Notes under the pieces: generated by a model
Database searches by the model: none
Seen by the model: the letters and a program-made list of their open reading frames with translations, nothing else
Told to the model about the DNA's origin: nothing
Translations under genes and position numbers: made by a program
DNA from: an uncultured Eubacteriales bacterium
GTDB taxonomy: Bacteria; Bacillota; Clostridia; Oscillospirales; Oscillospiraceae
Direction of reading: 5' to 3'
DNA: 54,224 bases
Assembly (NCBI GenBank): GCA_900545585.1
Contig: UQZR01000017.1
Coordinates: 1 to 54,224, forward strand
Shown: positions 23,031 to 32,466 of the stretch, in pieces
How the letters are laid out: every line of letters starts with the position of its first letter
How positions within the stretch are numbered: position 1 is the first letter of the stretch

Positions 23031-24115
23031 AAAAGCGAATTGCAATACTGGCCAATCACAGCGGCGGCCTTTACGATTTCCGCAAGGACTTGATCTCAGA
23101 ACTGAAAAAACACGCGAATGTTACGGTTGCTGTCCCACATAACGACCGCTGGGAGGAACTTCATAAGTTGGTGGACGAGGTGATTGAACTTCCCGTTGAC
23201 CGCCGAGGAATGAACCCCATCCATGACAGCAAACTCTTCCGGCAGTACAGGGCCATGCTGAAAGAGGTCAAGCCGGATTTGGTTCTGACATACACCATCA
23301 AGCCCAATATCTACGGCGGCCTTGCCTGCCGGATGGCGCACATCCCCTATGCCGTGAACATCACGGGACTTGGCAGCGCCATCGAAAACGGCGGCTGGCT
23401 CAAGAAGTTTGTGCTGGCGCTCTACAAACCGGCGTTGAAGGGTGCGAGGGTCGTTTTTTTTGAGAATGCCGGGAATCGGGATACCCTTGCCGCCACTGGC
23501 GTTGTGCCGAAGGGGCGCGACGTGGTGCTGAGCGGTGCAGGCGTCAATTTAGAAGATTATCCCTATCAGCCCTACCCGCAGGAGGGGCCGGTGCGCTTTC
23601 TCTTTGTGGGTCGCGTCATGCGCGAAAAGGGTGTGGACGAGCTGTTTGCCGCCGCAAAGCGAATGAAGCAGGAATACGGCGACGGCGTAGAGTTTCATAT
23701 CGTCGGCTCATTTGAAGAGGAATATAAGCCCCTCATGGATAAATTGGAGCAGGCTGGCGTGGTCAAGTATCACGGCTATCAGCCGGATATGAAGCGCTTT
23801 TACGCCATGGCGAGCTGCGTCGTGCTGCCATCGTACCATGAGGGCATGTCCAATGTTCTATTGGAGGGTGCCGCCACCGGCCGCGCCCTCATCACCAGCG
23901 ATATCCCCGGCTGCCGAGAGGCGGTGGAGGACGGTGTCAGCGGATATCTGTGCCCGACAAAGGATGCAGACGCGCTTTGCGACGCGATGCGGCGTTTTGC
24001 AGAGCTGCCGGAGAATCGGCAGGCTGAAATGGGTCGCCGCGGTCGGACGCGGATGGAGCAAAAATTCAGTAAAACCGCCGTTGTGGCGGAGACGATCAAA
24101 CACTTGGAGATCTGA
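23027..24115 (+). CDS. Glycosyltransferase family 4 (PglA/EpsD-like)
   Basis: The 362-residue GT-B enzyme has an N-terminal acceptor domain (LVLTYTIKPNIYGGLACRM) and a C-terminal GT4 donor domain (RFLFVGRVMREKGVDELFAAAKRM, SYHEGMSNVLLEGAATGRALITSDIPGC) with the paired Glu motif in EGMSNVLLE. It probably adds the second sugar to the lipid-linked amino sugar. ATGA overlap with the acetyltransferase gene. Confidence 0.92.
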   Translation: MKKRIAILANHSGGLYDFRKDLISELKKHANVTVAVPHNDRWEELHKLVDEVIELPVDRRGMNPIHDSKLFRQYRAMLKEVKPDLVLTYTIKPNIYGGLACRMAHIPYAVNITGLGSAIENGGWLKKFVLALYKPALKGARVVFFENAGNRDTLAATGVVPKGRDVVLSGAGVNLEDYPYQPYPQEGPVRFLFVGRVMREKGVDELFAAAKRMKQEYGDGVEFHIVGSFEEEYKPLMDKLEQAGVVKYHGYQPDMKRFYAMASCVVLPSYHEGMSNVLLEGAATGRALITSDIPGCREAVEDGVSGYLCPTKDADALCDAMRRFAELPENRQAEMGRRGRTRMEQKFSKTAVVAETIKHLEI

Positions 24116-24116
24116 A

Positions 24117-25226
24117 ATGCGAGAGTTAGTCATCCTCATGCTCATAACGGCTGCACTGGCGTGGTGTGCGGATCATGTTACGATGGGACCGATGAACCAT
24201 GCCCAACGGCACAGACTGGTTTTCTGCACCCTGCTGATCATCATCCTGCTGGCAGGCTTTGCGGGACTGCGGACACAGTGCAATGATACGGAGGCGTATC
24301 GTTATGCTTATGAGCTGATCACAGAAGGCTCGTGGAAAATGACAGACAAGAGTGTAGGCGCGAACCCTCTCTTCAACTGGATCAATTACCAGTTGAAAAT
24401 TTGCGGTGTATCCACACAGAATTTTCTGATGTTCTGGGCTTTCCTGACGGTTGCCTGCTATTTTATTTTTGTGCACAGATATTCTGCAGATTATCCGCTG
24501 ACGGTTTTCCTGCTGTTTACCACCGGCTGTTATACGTTTGTTTTCGCGGGCATCAAGCAGGCCGCCGCCGTCGGTATTGCAGTCATTACAGTAACGTTTG
24601 CGCTTAAAAGGAAGTGGTTTTTCTTTATAGCGGGCGTCCTGATCGCGTCGCTGATCCACCCTTATTCGCTGATGTATCTGCTGGTGCCGTTCATGGAGTT
24701 TCGTCCGTGGACAAAGAGGACCTACTGGATGCTGGCATTTTCCCTTGCGGCGGGATTTCTCCTCCGCCCGCTGCTTGGCATGGTCGTCAATATCACAACG
24801 CTATTGGGAGAGGAATACACGATTTCTGAGTTTACAGGCGAGGGCGTTAATATTTTCCGTGTACTTGTCTGCAATGTGCCGCTGGTGCTGTCGTATATTT
24901 ACCGCAAGAAGCTGTTCGCAGACAGCTCTGAAACGGAGAACCTCATGGTGAACCTGACCATGCTCAATGGCGCCATTATGTTTGTGGGCCTGTTCGGTAC
25001 GGCAAATTATTTTGCGCGGCTGGCAAACTATTTCCTGATTTTTCAGTCGCTGTCGCTCCCGTGGATGTTAAAGAAGATCGGCGGCAGAGACGGGAGAATA
25101 TTGAAAATTTTGATGGTAGCGGGTTATCTTGTGTATTTCTGTTATGAAAATGCGATCAATCGGCCATTTGACCAGGATTTTGCGAGACTGAGCTTGTCAG
25201 AATACTTAAACTTGGCAGGGAGATAA
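24117..25226 (+). CDS. EpsG-family polysaccharide polymerase (Wzy-like)
   Basis: The 369-residue protein is almost wholly hydrophobic, with about ten membrane helices. It has the EpsG-type pattern of a short first loop with FAGLRTQCNDTEAYRYAYE, a later FVFAGIKQAAAVGIAV, and ASLIHPYSLMYLLVPF. It should polymerise repeat units on the outer face of the membrane. It starts two bases after the GT4 gene and its stop abuts the next start, so translation is coupled. No chain-length regulator is seen in the locus. Confidence 0.87.
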   Translation: MRELVILMLITAALAWCADHVTMGPMNHAQRHRLVFCTLLIIILLAGFAGLRTQCNDTEAYRYAYELITEGSWKMTDKSVGANPLFNWINYQLKICGVSTQNFLMFWAFLTVACYFIFVHRYSADYPLTVFLLFTTGCYTFVFAGIKQAAAVGIAVITVTFALKRKWFFFIAGVLIASLIHPYSLMYLLVPFMEFRPWTKRTYWMLAFSLAAGFLLRPLLGMVVNITTLLGEEYTISEFTGEGVNIFRVLVCNVPLVLSYIYRKKLFADSSETENLMVNLTMLNGAIMFVGLFGTANYFARLANYFLIFQSLSLPWMLKKIGGRDGRILKILMVAGYLVYFCYENAINRPFDQDFARLSLSEYLNLAGR

Positions 25227-26333
25227 ATGATGACTCCAATTCGCGTTTTACAAGTTGTCACCCACATGGAGCGCGGCGGCCTGGAATCCACGCTCATGAA
25301 TTATTACCGCCACATTGACCGGGAAAGGGTGCAGTTCGATTTTCTGGTACACCGTCAGGAGCGAGCGGCGTTTGACGATGAAATCGAATCCCTTGGTGGA
25401 AAGCTCTATCGTTTGCCCCGGCTGGTGCCTTGGAGCGAAGGCTATTTAGCTGCTCTGAATCACTTTTTTGATGAACACCCGGAATACAAAATTGTTCATG
25501 TACATCAGGACTGCCTTAGTTCGGTAATCCTGAGGGCCGCTGCACAGCATAATATTCCGGTCCGCATCGCCCACAGCCATAATGCAAACCAAGACAAGAA
25601 TCTGAAATATCCCATCAAGCTATGGTATAAGCGGAGCATCCCTAAATATACTACTAATTTATTTGCTTGTGGGAAGGATGCAGGTGATTGGATGTTTGGA
25701 GGAGCACCGTATCAGATTATCAACAATGCCATCGATGCTACTGCCTATTCGTTTAATCCGAAAAAACGTATAGAAATGCGCCATCAGTTAGGTTTGGCAG
25801 ATAAGTTGATTATTGGCCATGTTGGCAGATTCAATCCGCAGAAGAACCATCCATTTCTGCTCGACATCTTTGCCGCACTGCTGAAAAAAGAGCCGAGCGC
25901 GATCCTTTTGCTGGTCGGCGGCGGCGAGAATATGCTGAAGATACAGGCTAAAGCACACGCGCTGGGCATTGCAGAGCATGTACGTTTTCTCGGTGTCCGC
26001 GGCGATGTCGCAGATTTGATGCAGGCTATGGACGTGTTTGTATTCCCGTCGCTGTATGAGGGCTTGCCAGTCACCATGGTCGAGGCGCAAGCGGCGGGGC
26101 TGCCGTGCATTATCTCCGACAAGATTCCTCCCGAGTGCATCTTGACTGAGGGTTTGGTGGATGTCATGCCTTTGTCCGCAAGCCCGGAGATATGGGCGGA
26201 GAAGATCCTTGCGAAGCGAGCCATCCACCGCACTGATCGCCGAGCCGAAATTGCCGCCCATGGCTTCGATATCACTACCGAGGCCGTAAAACTACAGGAG
26301 TTCTACATCAACGCTTATGAACAGAATTGCTGA
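25227..26333 (+). CDS. Glycosyltransferase family 4 (EpsF-like)
   Basis: The 368-residue GT4 enzyme begins IRVLQVVTHMERGGLESTLMNYY, contains RIAHSHN, and has the donor-binding GHVGRFNPQKNHPFLLDIF and SLYEGLPVTMVEAQAAGLPCI motifs. It is cytosolic and membrane-associated and acts on lipid-linked intermediates. It starts directly after the polymerase stop and overlaps the next gene by 17 bases. Confidence 0.92.
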   Translation: MMTPIRVLQVVTHMERGGLESTLMNYYRHIDRERVQFDFLVHRQERAAFDDEIESLGGKLYRLPRLVPWSEGYLAALNHFFDEHPEYKIVHVHQDCLSSVILRAAAQHNIPVRIAHSHNANQDKNLKYPIKLWYKRSIPKYTTNLFACGKDAGDWMFGGAPYQIINNAIDATAYSFNPKKRIEMRHQLGLADKLIIGHVGRFNPQKNHPFLLDIFAALLKKEPSAILLLVGGGENMLKIQAKAHALGIAEHVRFLGVRGDVADLMQAMDVFVFPSLYEGLPVTMVEAQAAGLPCIISDKIPPECILTEGLVDVMPLSASPEIWAEKILAKRAIHRTDRRAEIAAHGFDITTEAVKLQEFYINAYEQNC

Positions 26334-27210
26334 GCCTATCCTCACGATCTTCACCCCTACCTACAACCGGGCACACACCCTGCCGCGCACCTATGAAAGT
26401 CTTTGCCGCCAGAATTGCAAGAACTTCATCTGGCTGATCGTAGACGACGGCTCTGCCGACAACACCGCAGAACTAGTGCGTGATTGGCAGAGCCGCGACA
26501 ACGGATTTGAGATTCAGTATATCTACAAGGAAAATGGCGGAATGCACACGGCTCACAATGCGGCCTACGCCAATATCCACACGGAACTGAACACCTGCAT
26601 TGATTCCGACGACGTGCTGGCAGTTGGCGCGGTGGAGAAGATCCTGCGCAAATGGGCCGAGGTCAAGGACAAGGGCTATGCCGGCATCGTTGGCCTTGAT
26701 GCCGACTTTGAAGGAAAAATTATCGGCAAGGATTTCCCTGCTGCTGTGACAGAAACAACGCTCTCCGGTTACTATGCTGCGGGCGGCACCGGCGACAAGA
26801 AGCTGGTCTATCGCACGGGTATCATCAATGCATATCCGGAGTACCCCGTGTTTGAAGGCGAAAAATATGTCAGTCTGGCCTATAAATATCTATTGATAGA
26901 CCAAGGCTACAAACTGGCCGTGCTGAATGAGGTGCTTTGCAATGTAGAATACCAGCCCGATGGTTCCAGCAATAACATGTTGCGGCAGTATCTCAAAAAT
27001 CCGCAGGGTTTTGCTTTCTGGCGCGTGGTGAAGATGCAGCATCCGGAGTCCTTTAAGCGCTTGCTGCTGGACTGTATCCACTACTGCTCCAGCAGCCAGA
27101 TCGCGGGAAACCGGAACTATATCAAGGAATCGCCCCGCAAACTGCTGACGGTGCTGTGTACACCGGCTGGGTGGGTGCTGACGGGGTATATCAGGAGAAA
27201 GGCTCGATGA
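26317..27210 (+). CDS. Glycosyltransferase family 2
   Basis: The 297-residue GT-A enzyme has TIFTPTYNRAHTL, the first Asp pair in WLIVDDGSADNT and the metal-binding motif in CIDSDDVLAV. The C-terminal third (about 200-297) lacks membrane helices. It adds one sugar of the repeat unit; donor unknown. It overlaps both neighbours (17 and four bases). Confidence 0.9.
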   Translation: MNRIAEPILTIFTPTYNRAHTLPRTYESLCRQNCKNFIWLIVDDGSADNTAELVRDWQSRDNGFEIQYIYKENGGMHTAHNAAYANIHTELNTCIDSDDVLAVGAVEKILRKWAEVKDKGYAGIVGLDADFEGKIIGKDFPAAVTETTLSGYYAAGGTGDKKLVYRTGIINAYPEYPVFEGEKYVSLAYKYLLIDQGYKLAVLNEVLCNVEYQPDGSSNNMLRQYLKNPQGFAFWRVVKMQHPESFKRLLLDCIHYCSSSQIAGNRNYIKESPRKLLTVLCTPAGWVLTGYIRRKAR

Positions 27211-28400
27211 AACCATCCGTTCTCATCTTCTCCCAAGCCATGGAGCTTGGGGGCGTGGAGCGCAGCCTTCTGGGGCTGCTGGATTCCATCGACTACGACC
27301 GCTATGACGTTGACCTCTTTCTGATGCGGCACAGCGGCGAGCTGATGCCATATCTGAATCCCAAGGCAAATCTTCTGCCGGAGATTCCACAGTATGCGTC
27401 GCTGGCCGTGCCGATGGCGTCGCTTATCAAAAACGGTCAATTCGGCGTACTTTGTGGGCGGCTGCAAGGAAAGCTTGCGGCGCGGCGTTTTGACAAGCAG
27501 CATCCCGACGACAAGCCCTCCGTTACAGCGCTGACGTATAGCCACAAGTACACGCTGCGCTCTATGCCGCAGATTTCCGACAAAACCTATGATCTTGCCA
27601 TCAGCTTCCTGACGCCGCACTACTTTGCACGGGAACGGGCGAGGGCAAAGAAATACGCAGCATGGATCCACACGGACTATGCAGCGCTGTCCTTCGACCG
27701 CTCGGCGGAGATTGCCATGTGGGAGGGTTATGATGCCATTTGCGGCGTGTCGGAGCAAGTGACTACTGCATTCGATACAGAGTTTCCTGAACTCTCGCAT
27801 TTGACAGGAACAGTGGAGAATATTCTTCCCCAAAATCTGATCGAACGCCAATCCAATAATCCGCAGGGCGAAATGCAAAAAGAAAAACCGTTTAGGTTAT
27901 TGTCTGTTGGTCGCTTTTCAGAACAGAAAAATTTCGACAATGTGCCGGACATCTGCCGCCGTCTGGTGGCGGACGGCCTTGACGTAACGTGGTATCTCAT
28001 CGGCTATGGCGGCGACGAGGCGCTGATCCGCCAGAAGATCGACGAGGCCGGGATGCAGGCGCGTGTCATCATCCTCGGCAAAAAGGACAACCCCTACCCC
28101 TATATGCGCGCCTGCGACCTGTATGTACAGCCCTCCCGCTATGAGGGCAAGGCCGTCACCGTGCGGGAGGCGCAGCTACTCGGAAAGCCCGTCGTCATCA
28201 CGGACTACGCCACCTCCGGCAGCCAGCTGGAGGACGGGGTGGACGGCGTGATCGTTCCCATGGATAACGCAGGCTGCGCCGCCGGAATCGCCGCGCTGCT
28301 GCGCGACCCTGCCCGGATGCAGCGGCTGTCGGAGAACTGTAAAAAGCGAGACTATACGAACAGCGCGGAGATCGAAAAAATTTACGCGCTGATGGAGTGA
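27207..28400 (+). CDS. Glycosyltransferase family 4
   Basis: The 397-residue GT-B enzyme begins VLIFSQAMELGGVERSLLGLL and has RLLSVGRFSEQKNFDNVPDICRR-type and SRYEGKAVTVREAQLLGKPVV motifs. The start at 27207 has AGGAGAAAGG upstream and overlaps the previous stop by four bases. Third GT4 in the operon; donor and acceptor unknown. Confidence 0.91.
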   Translation: MKPSVLIFSQAMELGGVERSLLGLLDSIDYDRYDVDLFLMRHSGELMPYLNPKANLLPEIPQYASLAVPMASLIKNGQFGVLCGRLQGKLAARRFDKQHPDDKPSVTALTYSHKYTLRSMPQISDKTYDLAISFLTPHYFARERARAKKYAAWIHTDYAALSFDRSAEIAMWEGYDAICGVSEQVTTAFDTEFPELSHLTGTVENILPQNLIERQSNNPQGEMQKEKPFRLLSVGRFSEQKNFDNVPDICRRLVADGLDVTWYLIGYGGDEALIRQKIDEAGMQARVIILGKKDNPYPYMRACDLYVQPSRYEGKAVTVREAQLLGKPVVITDYATSGSQLEDGVDGVIVPMDNAGCAAGIAALLRDPARMQRLSENCKKRDYTNSAEIEKIYALME

Positions 28401-29426
28401 ATGAGGATGACAGAGATAATAGAATCAAGAAAAGCATCACTCGATATTTTGGCCATTATAGCGTCATTCCTTGTGGTGTTGCTTCACCAGGCCGCACAGA
28501 TAGAAAGCCCTTCGATATACATATATCGAATCATGGCGGAAGTTGCTGTCCCCCTTTTTGTTATGAAAAGCGGAGCACTGCTGCTATCAAAATCGAAGAA
28601 GCTGGATTATACCTATGTCCGGAACAGAATTGTTAGGACCGCATTGATAATTGTGTTTTGGGGGTTATGTTATAATTTGCTGTGCAACGCCCTGATAGGT
28701 GGGATTTCATCGTCGATTATTTGGAAATCCTTAATGGCGGTCGTTACAGCTGACGTGACCTACAACTATCAGTTTTGGTATTTGTATATGCTCTTGGGGC
28801 TTTATGTAATTTCTCCCGTGATCAAGAAATTTTCAGATAATGCGAGCAAGCGGGACTTCTTGTATGTCATTATACTTTTTTCGCTTGTGGGGTTCATTAT
28901 TCCGTTTCTGTGTGGTATATCGGCTATTGATTTGCGGTCCGTCTGGGTGGTAAGGTGGCTGTCACCGTTTTCTGCATATTTACTGCTTTATTATATTTTA
29001 GGAACTTATTTAGACCGGTATCCTCTCAATAAGCGCCAATGCAGAGTTCTGTTTTTGCTGACGATATTGTTAGGCGCATTGACCTTATTAAAGTGCTCGG
29101 GAGAAAGTTCGCAAGAGCGTATAGGAGTATGGCTCAGCTATAGTTCGCCCTTTACACTGGTGTATGCAGTTGCGCTATTTTCATTGATTTACGGGAAAAA
29201 AGCCCTGCACACAGAAAAAGGAATTTCTGGCCTGGCAAAATATAGCCTTGGGGTATATATCCTGCACCCCGCTATGATCGTTGCAATGAGGAAGCTCCTC
29301 GGCATTGATGTAACCTGCTTTGCGCCGGCGATAAGTGTGCCAGTGCTGACCTGTGTTGTATATGTGGGCTGCGTGTTTGCAACATGGTTAATTAAGAAAA
29401 TCCCTATAATACGGCGGGTTGTTTGA
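28401..29426 (+). CDS. Acyltransferase 3 family membrane protein
   Basis: The 341-residue protein has about ten membrane helices, an N-terminal LDILAIIASFLVVLLHQ with the expected catalytic His, and the family's PLFVMKSGALLL and YSLGVYILHPAMI patches. Such enzymes O-acylate surface polysaccharides, usually with acetyl groups. It begins right after the preceding stop; the second ATG at 28407 is an alternative. A/T-rich codons suggest recent transfer. Confidence 0.88.
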   Translation: MRMTEIIESRKASLDILAIIASFLVVLLHQAAQIESPSIYIYRIMAEVAVPLFVMKSGALLLSKSKKLDYTYVRNRIVRTALIIVFWGLCYNLLCNALIGGISSSIIWKSLMAVVTADVTYNYQFWYLYMLLGLYVISPVIKKFSDNASKRDFLYVIILFSLVGFIIPFLCGISAIDLRSVWVVRWLSPFSAYLLLYYILGTYLDRYPLNKRQCRVLFLLTILLGALTLLKCSGESSQERIGVWLSYSSPFTLVYAVALFSLIYGKKALHTEKGISGLAKYSLGVYILHPAMIVAMRKLLGIDVTCFAPAISVPVLTCVVYVGCVFATWLIKKIPIIRRVV

Positions 29427-29481
29427 TCGATAGAATGGATGTTTTGCGCTTTCACATTTAACTTGCTTGGAGGACTGACCC

Positions 29482-30177
29482 ATGATCCCGAAAATCATCC
29501 ATTACTGCTGGTTTGGCCGCGGCGAAAAGCCGGAGCTTGCCAAGAAGTGCATCGCCAGCTGGAAGAAGTTCTGCCCGGATTTTGAGATCCGAGAGTGGAA
29601 CGAGGACAACTGCGATTACCTCGCCATGCCCTTCATGGCGGAGGCGTATGCCGCGAAAAAATACGCCTTCGTGTCCGACGTCATGCGCCTGATCGTGCTG
29701 GAGCAGTACGGCGGCGTGTACTTCGACACCGATGTGGAGGTTGTGCGGGATATTTCGCCATTGCTGAATGACGAGGGATTTATTGGATTTGAAAATAACC
29801 GGTTTGTCAACAGCGGGCAGGTTATGGCGGCCGTGCCGCATCAGCCCATTGTGCAGGCCATGATCGATGAATACAAAAAGCTGCACTATATGCAGCCAGA
29901 TAGCAGCGTTATGCCGATAGGGTGTCCGCGCCTGAACAGCGATGTGTTGGAACGCTTTGGACTTATCCGTAATGGGCAGGAACAGATCGTCGCAGGTATC
30001 CATGTCTATCCGGATGATTACTTCAACCCTATGGACAGTACAACTGGGAAACTGGCGAAAACAGAGAATACATACTCGATCCACTGGTACTCCATGAGTT
30101 GGCTTCCGAAACGCACACAGATCAGAGCAAAGCTGGGACGGATCGTGAGAAGGATTATGGGAAAAGGCAAGTCATGA
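29482..30177 (+). CDS. Glycosyltransferase family 32-like (DXD sugar-binding)
   Basis: The 231-residue protein begins IPKIIHYCWFGRGEKPELAKKC and carries FVSDVMRLIVLEQYGGVYFD then TDVE, the DXD signature of Gly_transf_sug/OCH1-like enzymes found in capsule loci. GGAGG precedes the start at 29482. The 55 bases before it, after the acyltransferase, hold no other feature that I can see. Confidence 0.9.
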   Translation: MIPKIIHYCWFGRGEKPELAKKCIASWKKFCPDFEIREWNEDNCDYLAMPFMAEAYAAKKYAFVSDVMRLIVLEQYGGVYFDTDVEVVRDISPLLNDEGFIGFENNRFVNSGQVMAAVPHQPIVQAMIDEYKKLHYMQPDSSVMPIGCPRLNSDVLERFGLIRNGQEQIVAGIHVYPDDYFNPMDSTTGKLAKTENTYSIHWYSMSWLPKRTQIRAKLGRIVRRIMGKGKS

Positions 30178-31271
30178 AAATTTGTACGATCACCTGCCAC
30201 GATGTCTATAATGTTGGAGCGTCCTTACAGGCTTACGCCCTGCAAACCTATTTGAAGTCGCTGGGGCATGATGTAAAGATCATCGACTATAAACCGGATT
30301 ATCTGTCTAAACATTACCGGCTGGATATTGTCAGCAACCCCAAATACGACAAGCCTTTTCTGAAACAGGCGTACCTGCTGGCGAAGCTTCCGGGCAGATT
30401 ACATATGCTGCCGCGCAAAAAGGCGTTTGACAGCTTTACGGCCAAGTACCTTGATCTCACAAAACGATACACCTCCAACGCGGAACTGAAAAAGGAGCCG
30501 CCGGAGGCGGATGCGTTTCTCGCTGGAAGCGACCAGATCTGGAATCCGCTGTTTCCCAACGGGAAAGATCCGGCCTTCTATCTGGATTTTGCGCTGCATG
30601 GCATTCGCGCATCCTACGCGGCCAGCTTTGCGGTGGACGAGTTCCCGCAGGAGCTGCGGGAGGTGACGGCGCAGTATCTCAAACGTTTTGACCATATTGC
30701 TGTGCGCGAAAAGTCCGGTCTTTCTGTACTAAAGACGCTGGGGATCACAAACGCTGTAACCGTCCTTGATCCGGTATTCCTGCTTGACCGGGCACAGTGG
30801 GAGACGATGGCTGAGAAGCCGGAGCGCTGCGAGGCTCCCTACCTGTTGGTATATGACTTTGATAATAGCCCTGCTGTCTGCAAGTTGGCGGGGAGAATTG
30901 CGGCAGAACGAGGCTTGCATATCTACTCGGTCTTCAAGATTCCGTATGCCGAGCGCTGCTTCTCACTCTGCGGACCGGAGAATTTCCTCGGATTGGTACA
31001 GGGCGCAGACTTTGTCCTGTCCAACTCCTTCCATGCAACGGCATTTTCGGTGATATTCGAGAGGGAATTCGCCGTCGTGGAGCGCACGGAGAAAATCAAT
31101 ACGCGGATGCGCGACTTTACCACCATGCTGGGGCTATCTGACCACATGGTAACAACGGAGACGGAGATCCCGGCTGGCACGGACTGGACAGCCGTACGCC
31201 GCTGCCTGAAAGATGAGATCGACCACGCAAAAGCATATATAGACGAAGTGCTGAGGGATGTGGAGAGATGA
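30174..31271 (+). CDS. Polysaccharide pyruvyl transferase family protein
   Basis: The 365-residue protein opens with ITCHDVYNVGASLQAYALQ and contains LAGSDQIWNP, ASFAVDEFP and SNSFHATAFSVIFEREF, the pattern of CsaB/WcaK-type pyruvyltransferases, which place a ketal pyruvate on a sugar using phosphoenolpyruvate. Pyruvate adds negative charge to the polymer. ATGA overlaps on both sides. Its pairing with the next iron-sulfur gene is a common arrangement in such loci. Confidence 0.9.
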   Translation: MKICTITCHDVYNVGASLQAYALQTYLKSLGHDVKIIDYKPDYLSKHYRLDIVSNPKYDKPFLKQAYLLAKLPGRLHMLPRKKAFDSFTAKYLDLTKRYTSNAELKKEPPEADAFLAGSDQIWNPLFPNGKDPAFYLDFALHGIRASYAASFAVDEFPQELREVTAQYLKRFDHIAVREKSGLSVLKTLGITNAVTVLDPVFLLDRAQWETMAEKPERCEAPYLLVYDFDNSPAVCKLAGRIAAERGLHIYSVFKIPYAERCFSLCGPENFLGLVQGADFVLSNSFHATAFSVIFEREFAVVERTEKINTRMRDFTTMLGLSDHMVTTETEIPAGTDWTAVRRCLKDEIDHAKAYIDEVLRDVER

Positions 31272-32446
31272 TTGATAAGGTTTCGGTTCAAGAATGTGCG
31301 ATCTGCGGCGCTTGCGTAAATGCTTGCCCGGTAGATGCGATCAGCTTGGCCAAGGTTCATCTGGATTTTAGATATCCTCAGATCAATGAAGACATTTGCA
31401 TTCATTGCAACCAATGTGAAAAGGCTTGCCCAATTTTGGGGAACAAAGGAAAGCCTGGTGAGGGGTATCCTGTAGCCTTTGCAGCCAAAAGCGAGAATGA
31501 CCCTATGCGGATGCGCAGCAGCTCGGGCGGTGTTTTTTATGAGCTTGCCGACCAAATGCTCCGCGATGGCGGATATGTATGCGGCGCAGTGTTTGATGAC
31601 GAGTTTCATGTCAAGCACATCCTTTCCGATGCCAAGGAAGATGTTCTGCGGATGATGGGCTCCAAGTATGCCCAAAGCGATGTGGGGTATTGCTACCGGG
31701 AAGTCAAAGATGTGCTGGAAAAGGGGCGCAAGGTTTTGTTCAGCGGGTGCCCCTGCCAGGTCGCGGGACTGCGCACATTTCTTGGAAAAGAGTATCCGAA
31801 TCTGGTTCTTGTGGAGTTGATCTGCCATGGGATTCCCAGCGACCATATGCTGCAAACGTATATTGGTATGCAGGAAAGGAAATATGGCGCAAGGCTTACA
31901 AGGATGGAGTTTCGTAACAAGAAGAAGGGGTGGCATAATAGCTCTGTGAGAATGGAGTTTGCAAATGGAAAAGTCCATTCGGAACCCATGACGTTTGATA
32001 CATATATGCAAGGCTATTTTCGGGGCGTGACCCTAAAAGAAAGCTGTTTTTCTTGCCAGTTTCGGGCTTTTAAAAGCGGCAGCGACCTGACAATTGGCGA
32101 CCTTTGGGGTGCAGAGATTTCGATACCGGATATGGATGACAACAATGGCCTTTCGGCGGTCATTGTAAATTCAGAAAAGGGAACTCTCTTTTTGAACAGA
32201 AGCGAGATTGTTCGTCGCCAGTTTGAAATTGATACAATCCTGAAATACAATCAAAGTTTGCTTACATCTTTTGATGAAGGGGCGCAGAGAGCTGCGTTTT
32301 ATGCCTATACAGAGAGGTGTGATTTAGAAAGAGCAATTGAGACTTTTTTTCAGGAGACGCTGCTGCAAAAGGCAAAGCGCAAATTCAGGTTTTTCTTGCG
32401 CCATGCTTGGTATACCCTGCAAGGAAAAGGAAAGCCGCTTTATTAG
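31268..32446 (+). CDS. Coenzyme F420 hydrogenase/dehydrogenase beta-subunit-like iron-sulfur protein
   Basis: The 392-residue protein has two N-terminal 4Fe-4S motifs (CAICGACVNACP and CIHCNQCEKACP), then FrhB-like N- and C-terminal domains (RSSSGGVFYELAD, FSGCPCQVAGLRTFLGKEYPNLVLVELICHG-type region) and further cysteines in CFSCQF. Family members bind flavin; these capsule-locus versions accompany pyruvyl transferases, but their reaction is not established. No F420 biosynthesis genes are seen here. A/T-rich codons. Confidence 0.88.
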   Translation: MIDKVSVQECAICGACVNACPVDAISLAKVHLDFRYPQINEDICIHCNQCEKACPILGNKGKPGEGYPVAFAAKSENDPMRMRSSSGGVFYELADQMLRDGGYVCGAVFDDEFHVKHILSDAKEDVLRMMGSKYAQSDVGYCYREVKDVLEKGRKVLFSGCPCQVAGLRTFLGKEYPNLVLVELICHGIPSDHMLQTYIGMQERKYGARLTRMEFRNKKKGWHNSSVRMEFANGKVHSEPMTFDTYMQGYFRGVTLKESCFSCQFRAFKSGSDLTIGDLWGAEISIPDMDDNNGLSAVIVNSEKGTLFLNRSEIVRRQFEIDTILKYNQSLLTSFDEGAQRAAFYAYTERCDLERAIETFFQETLLQKAKRKFRFFLRHAWYTLQGKGKPLY

Positions 32447-32466
32447 GAAATTTGGAGATTGACTCA

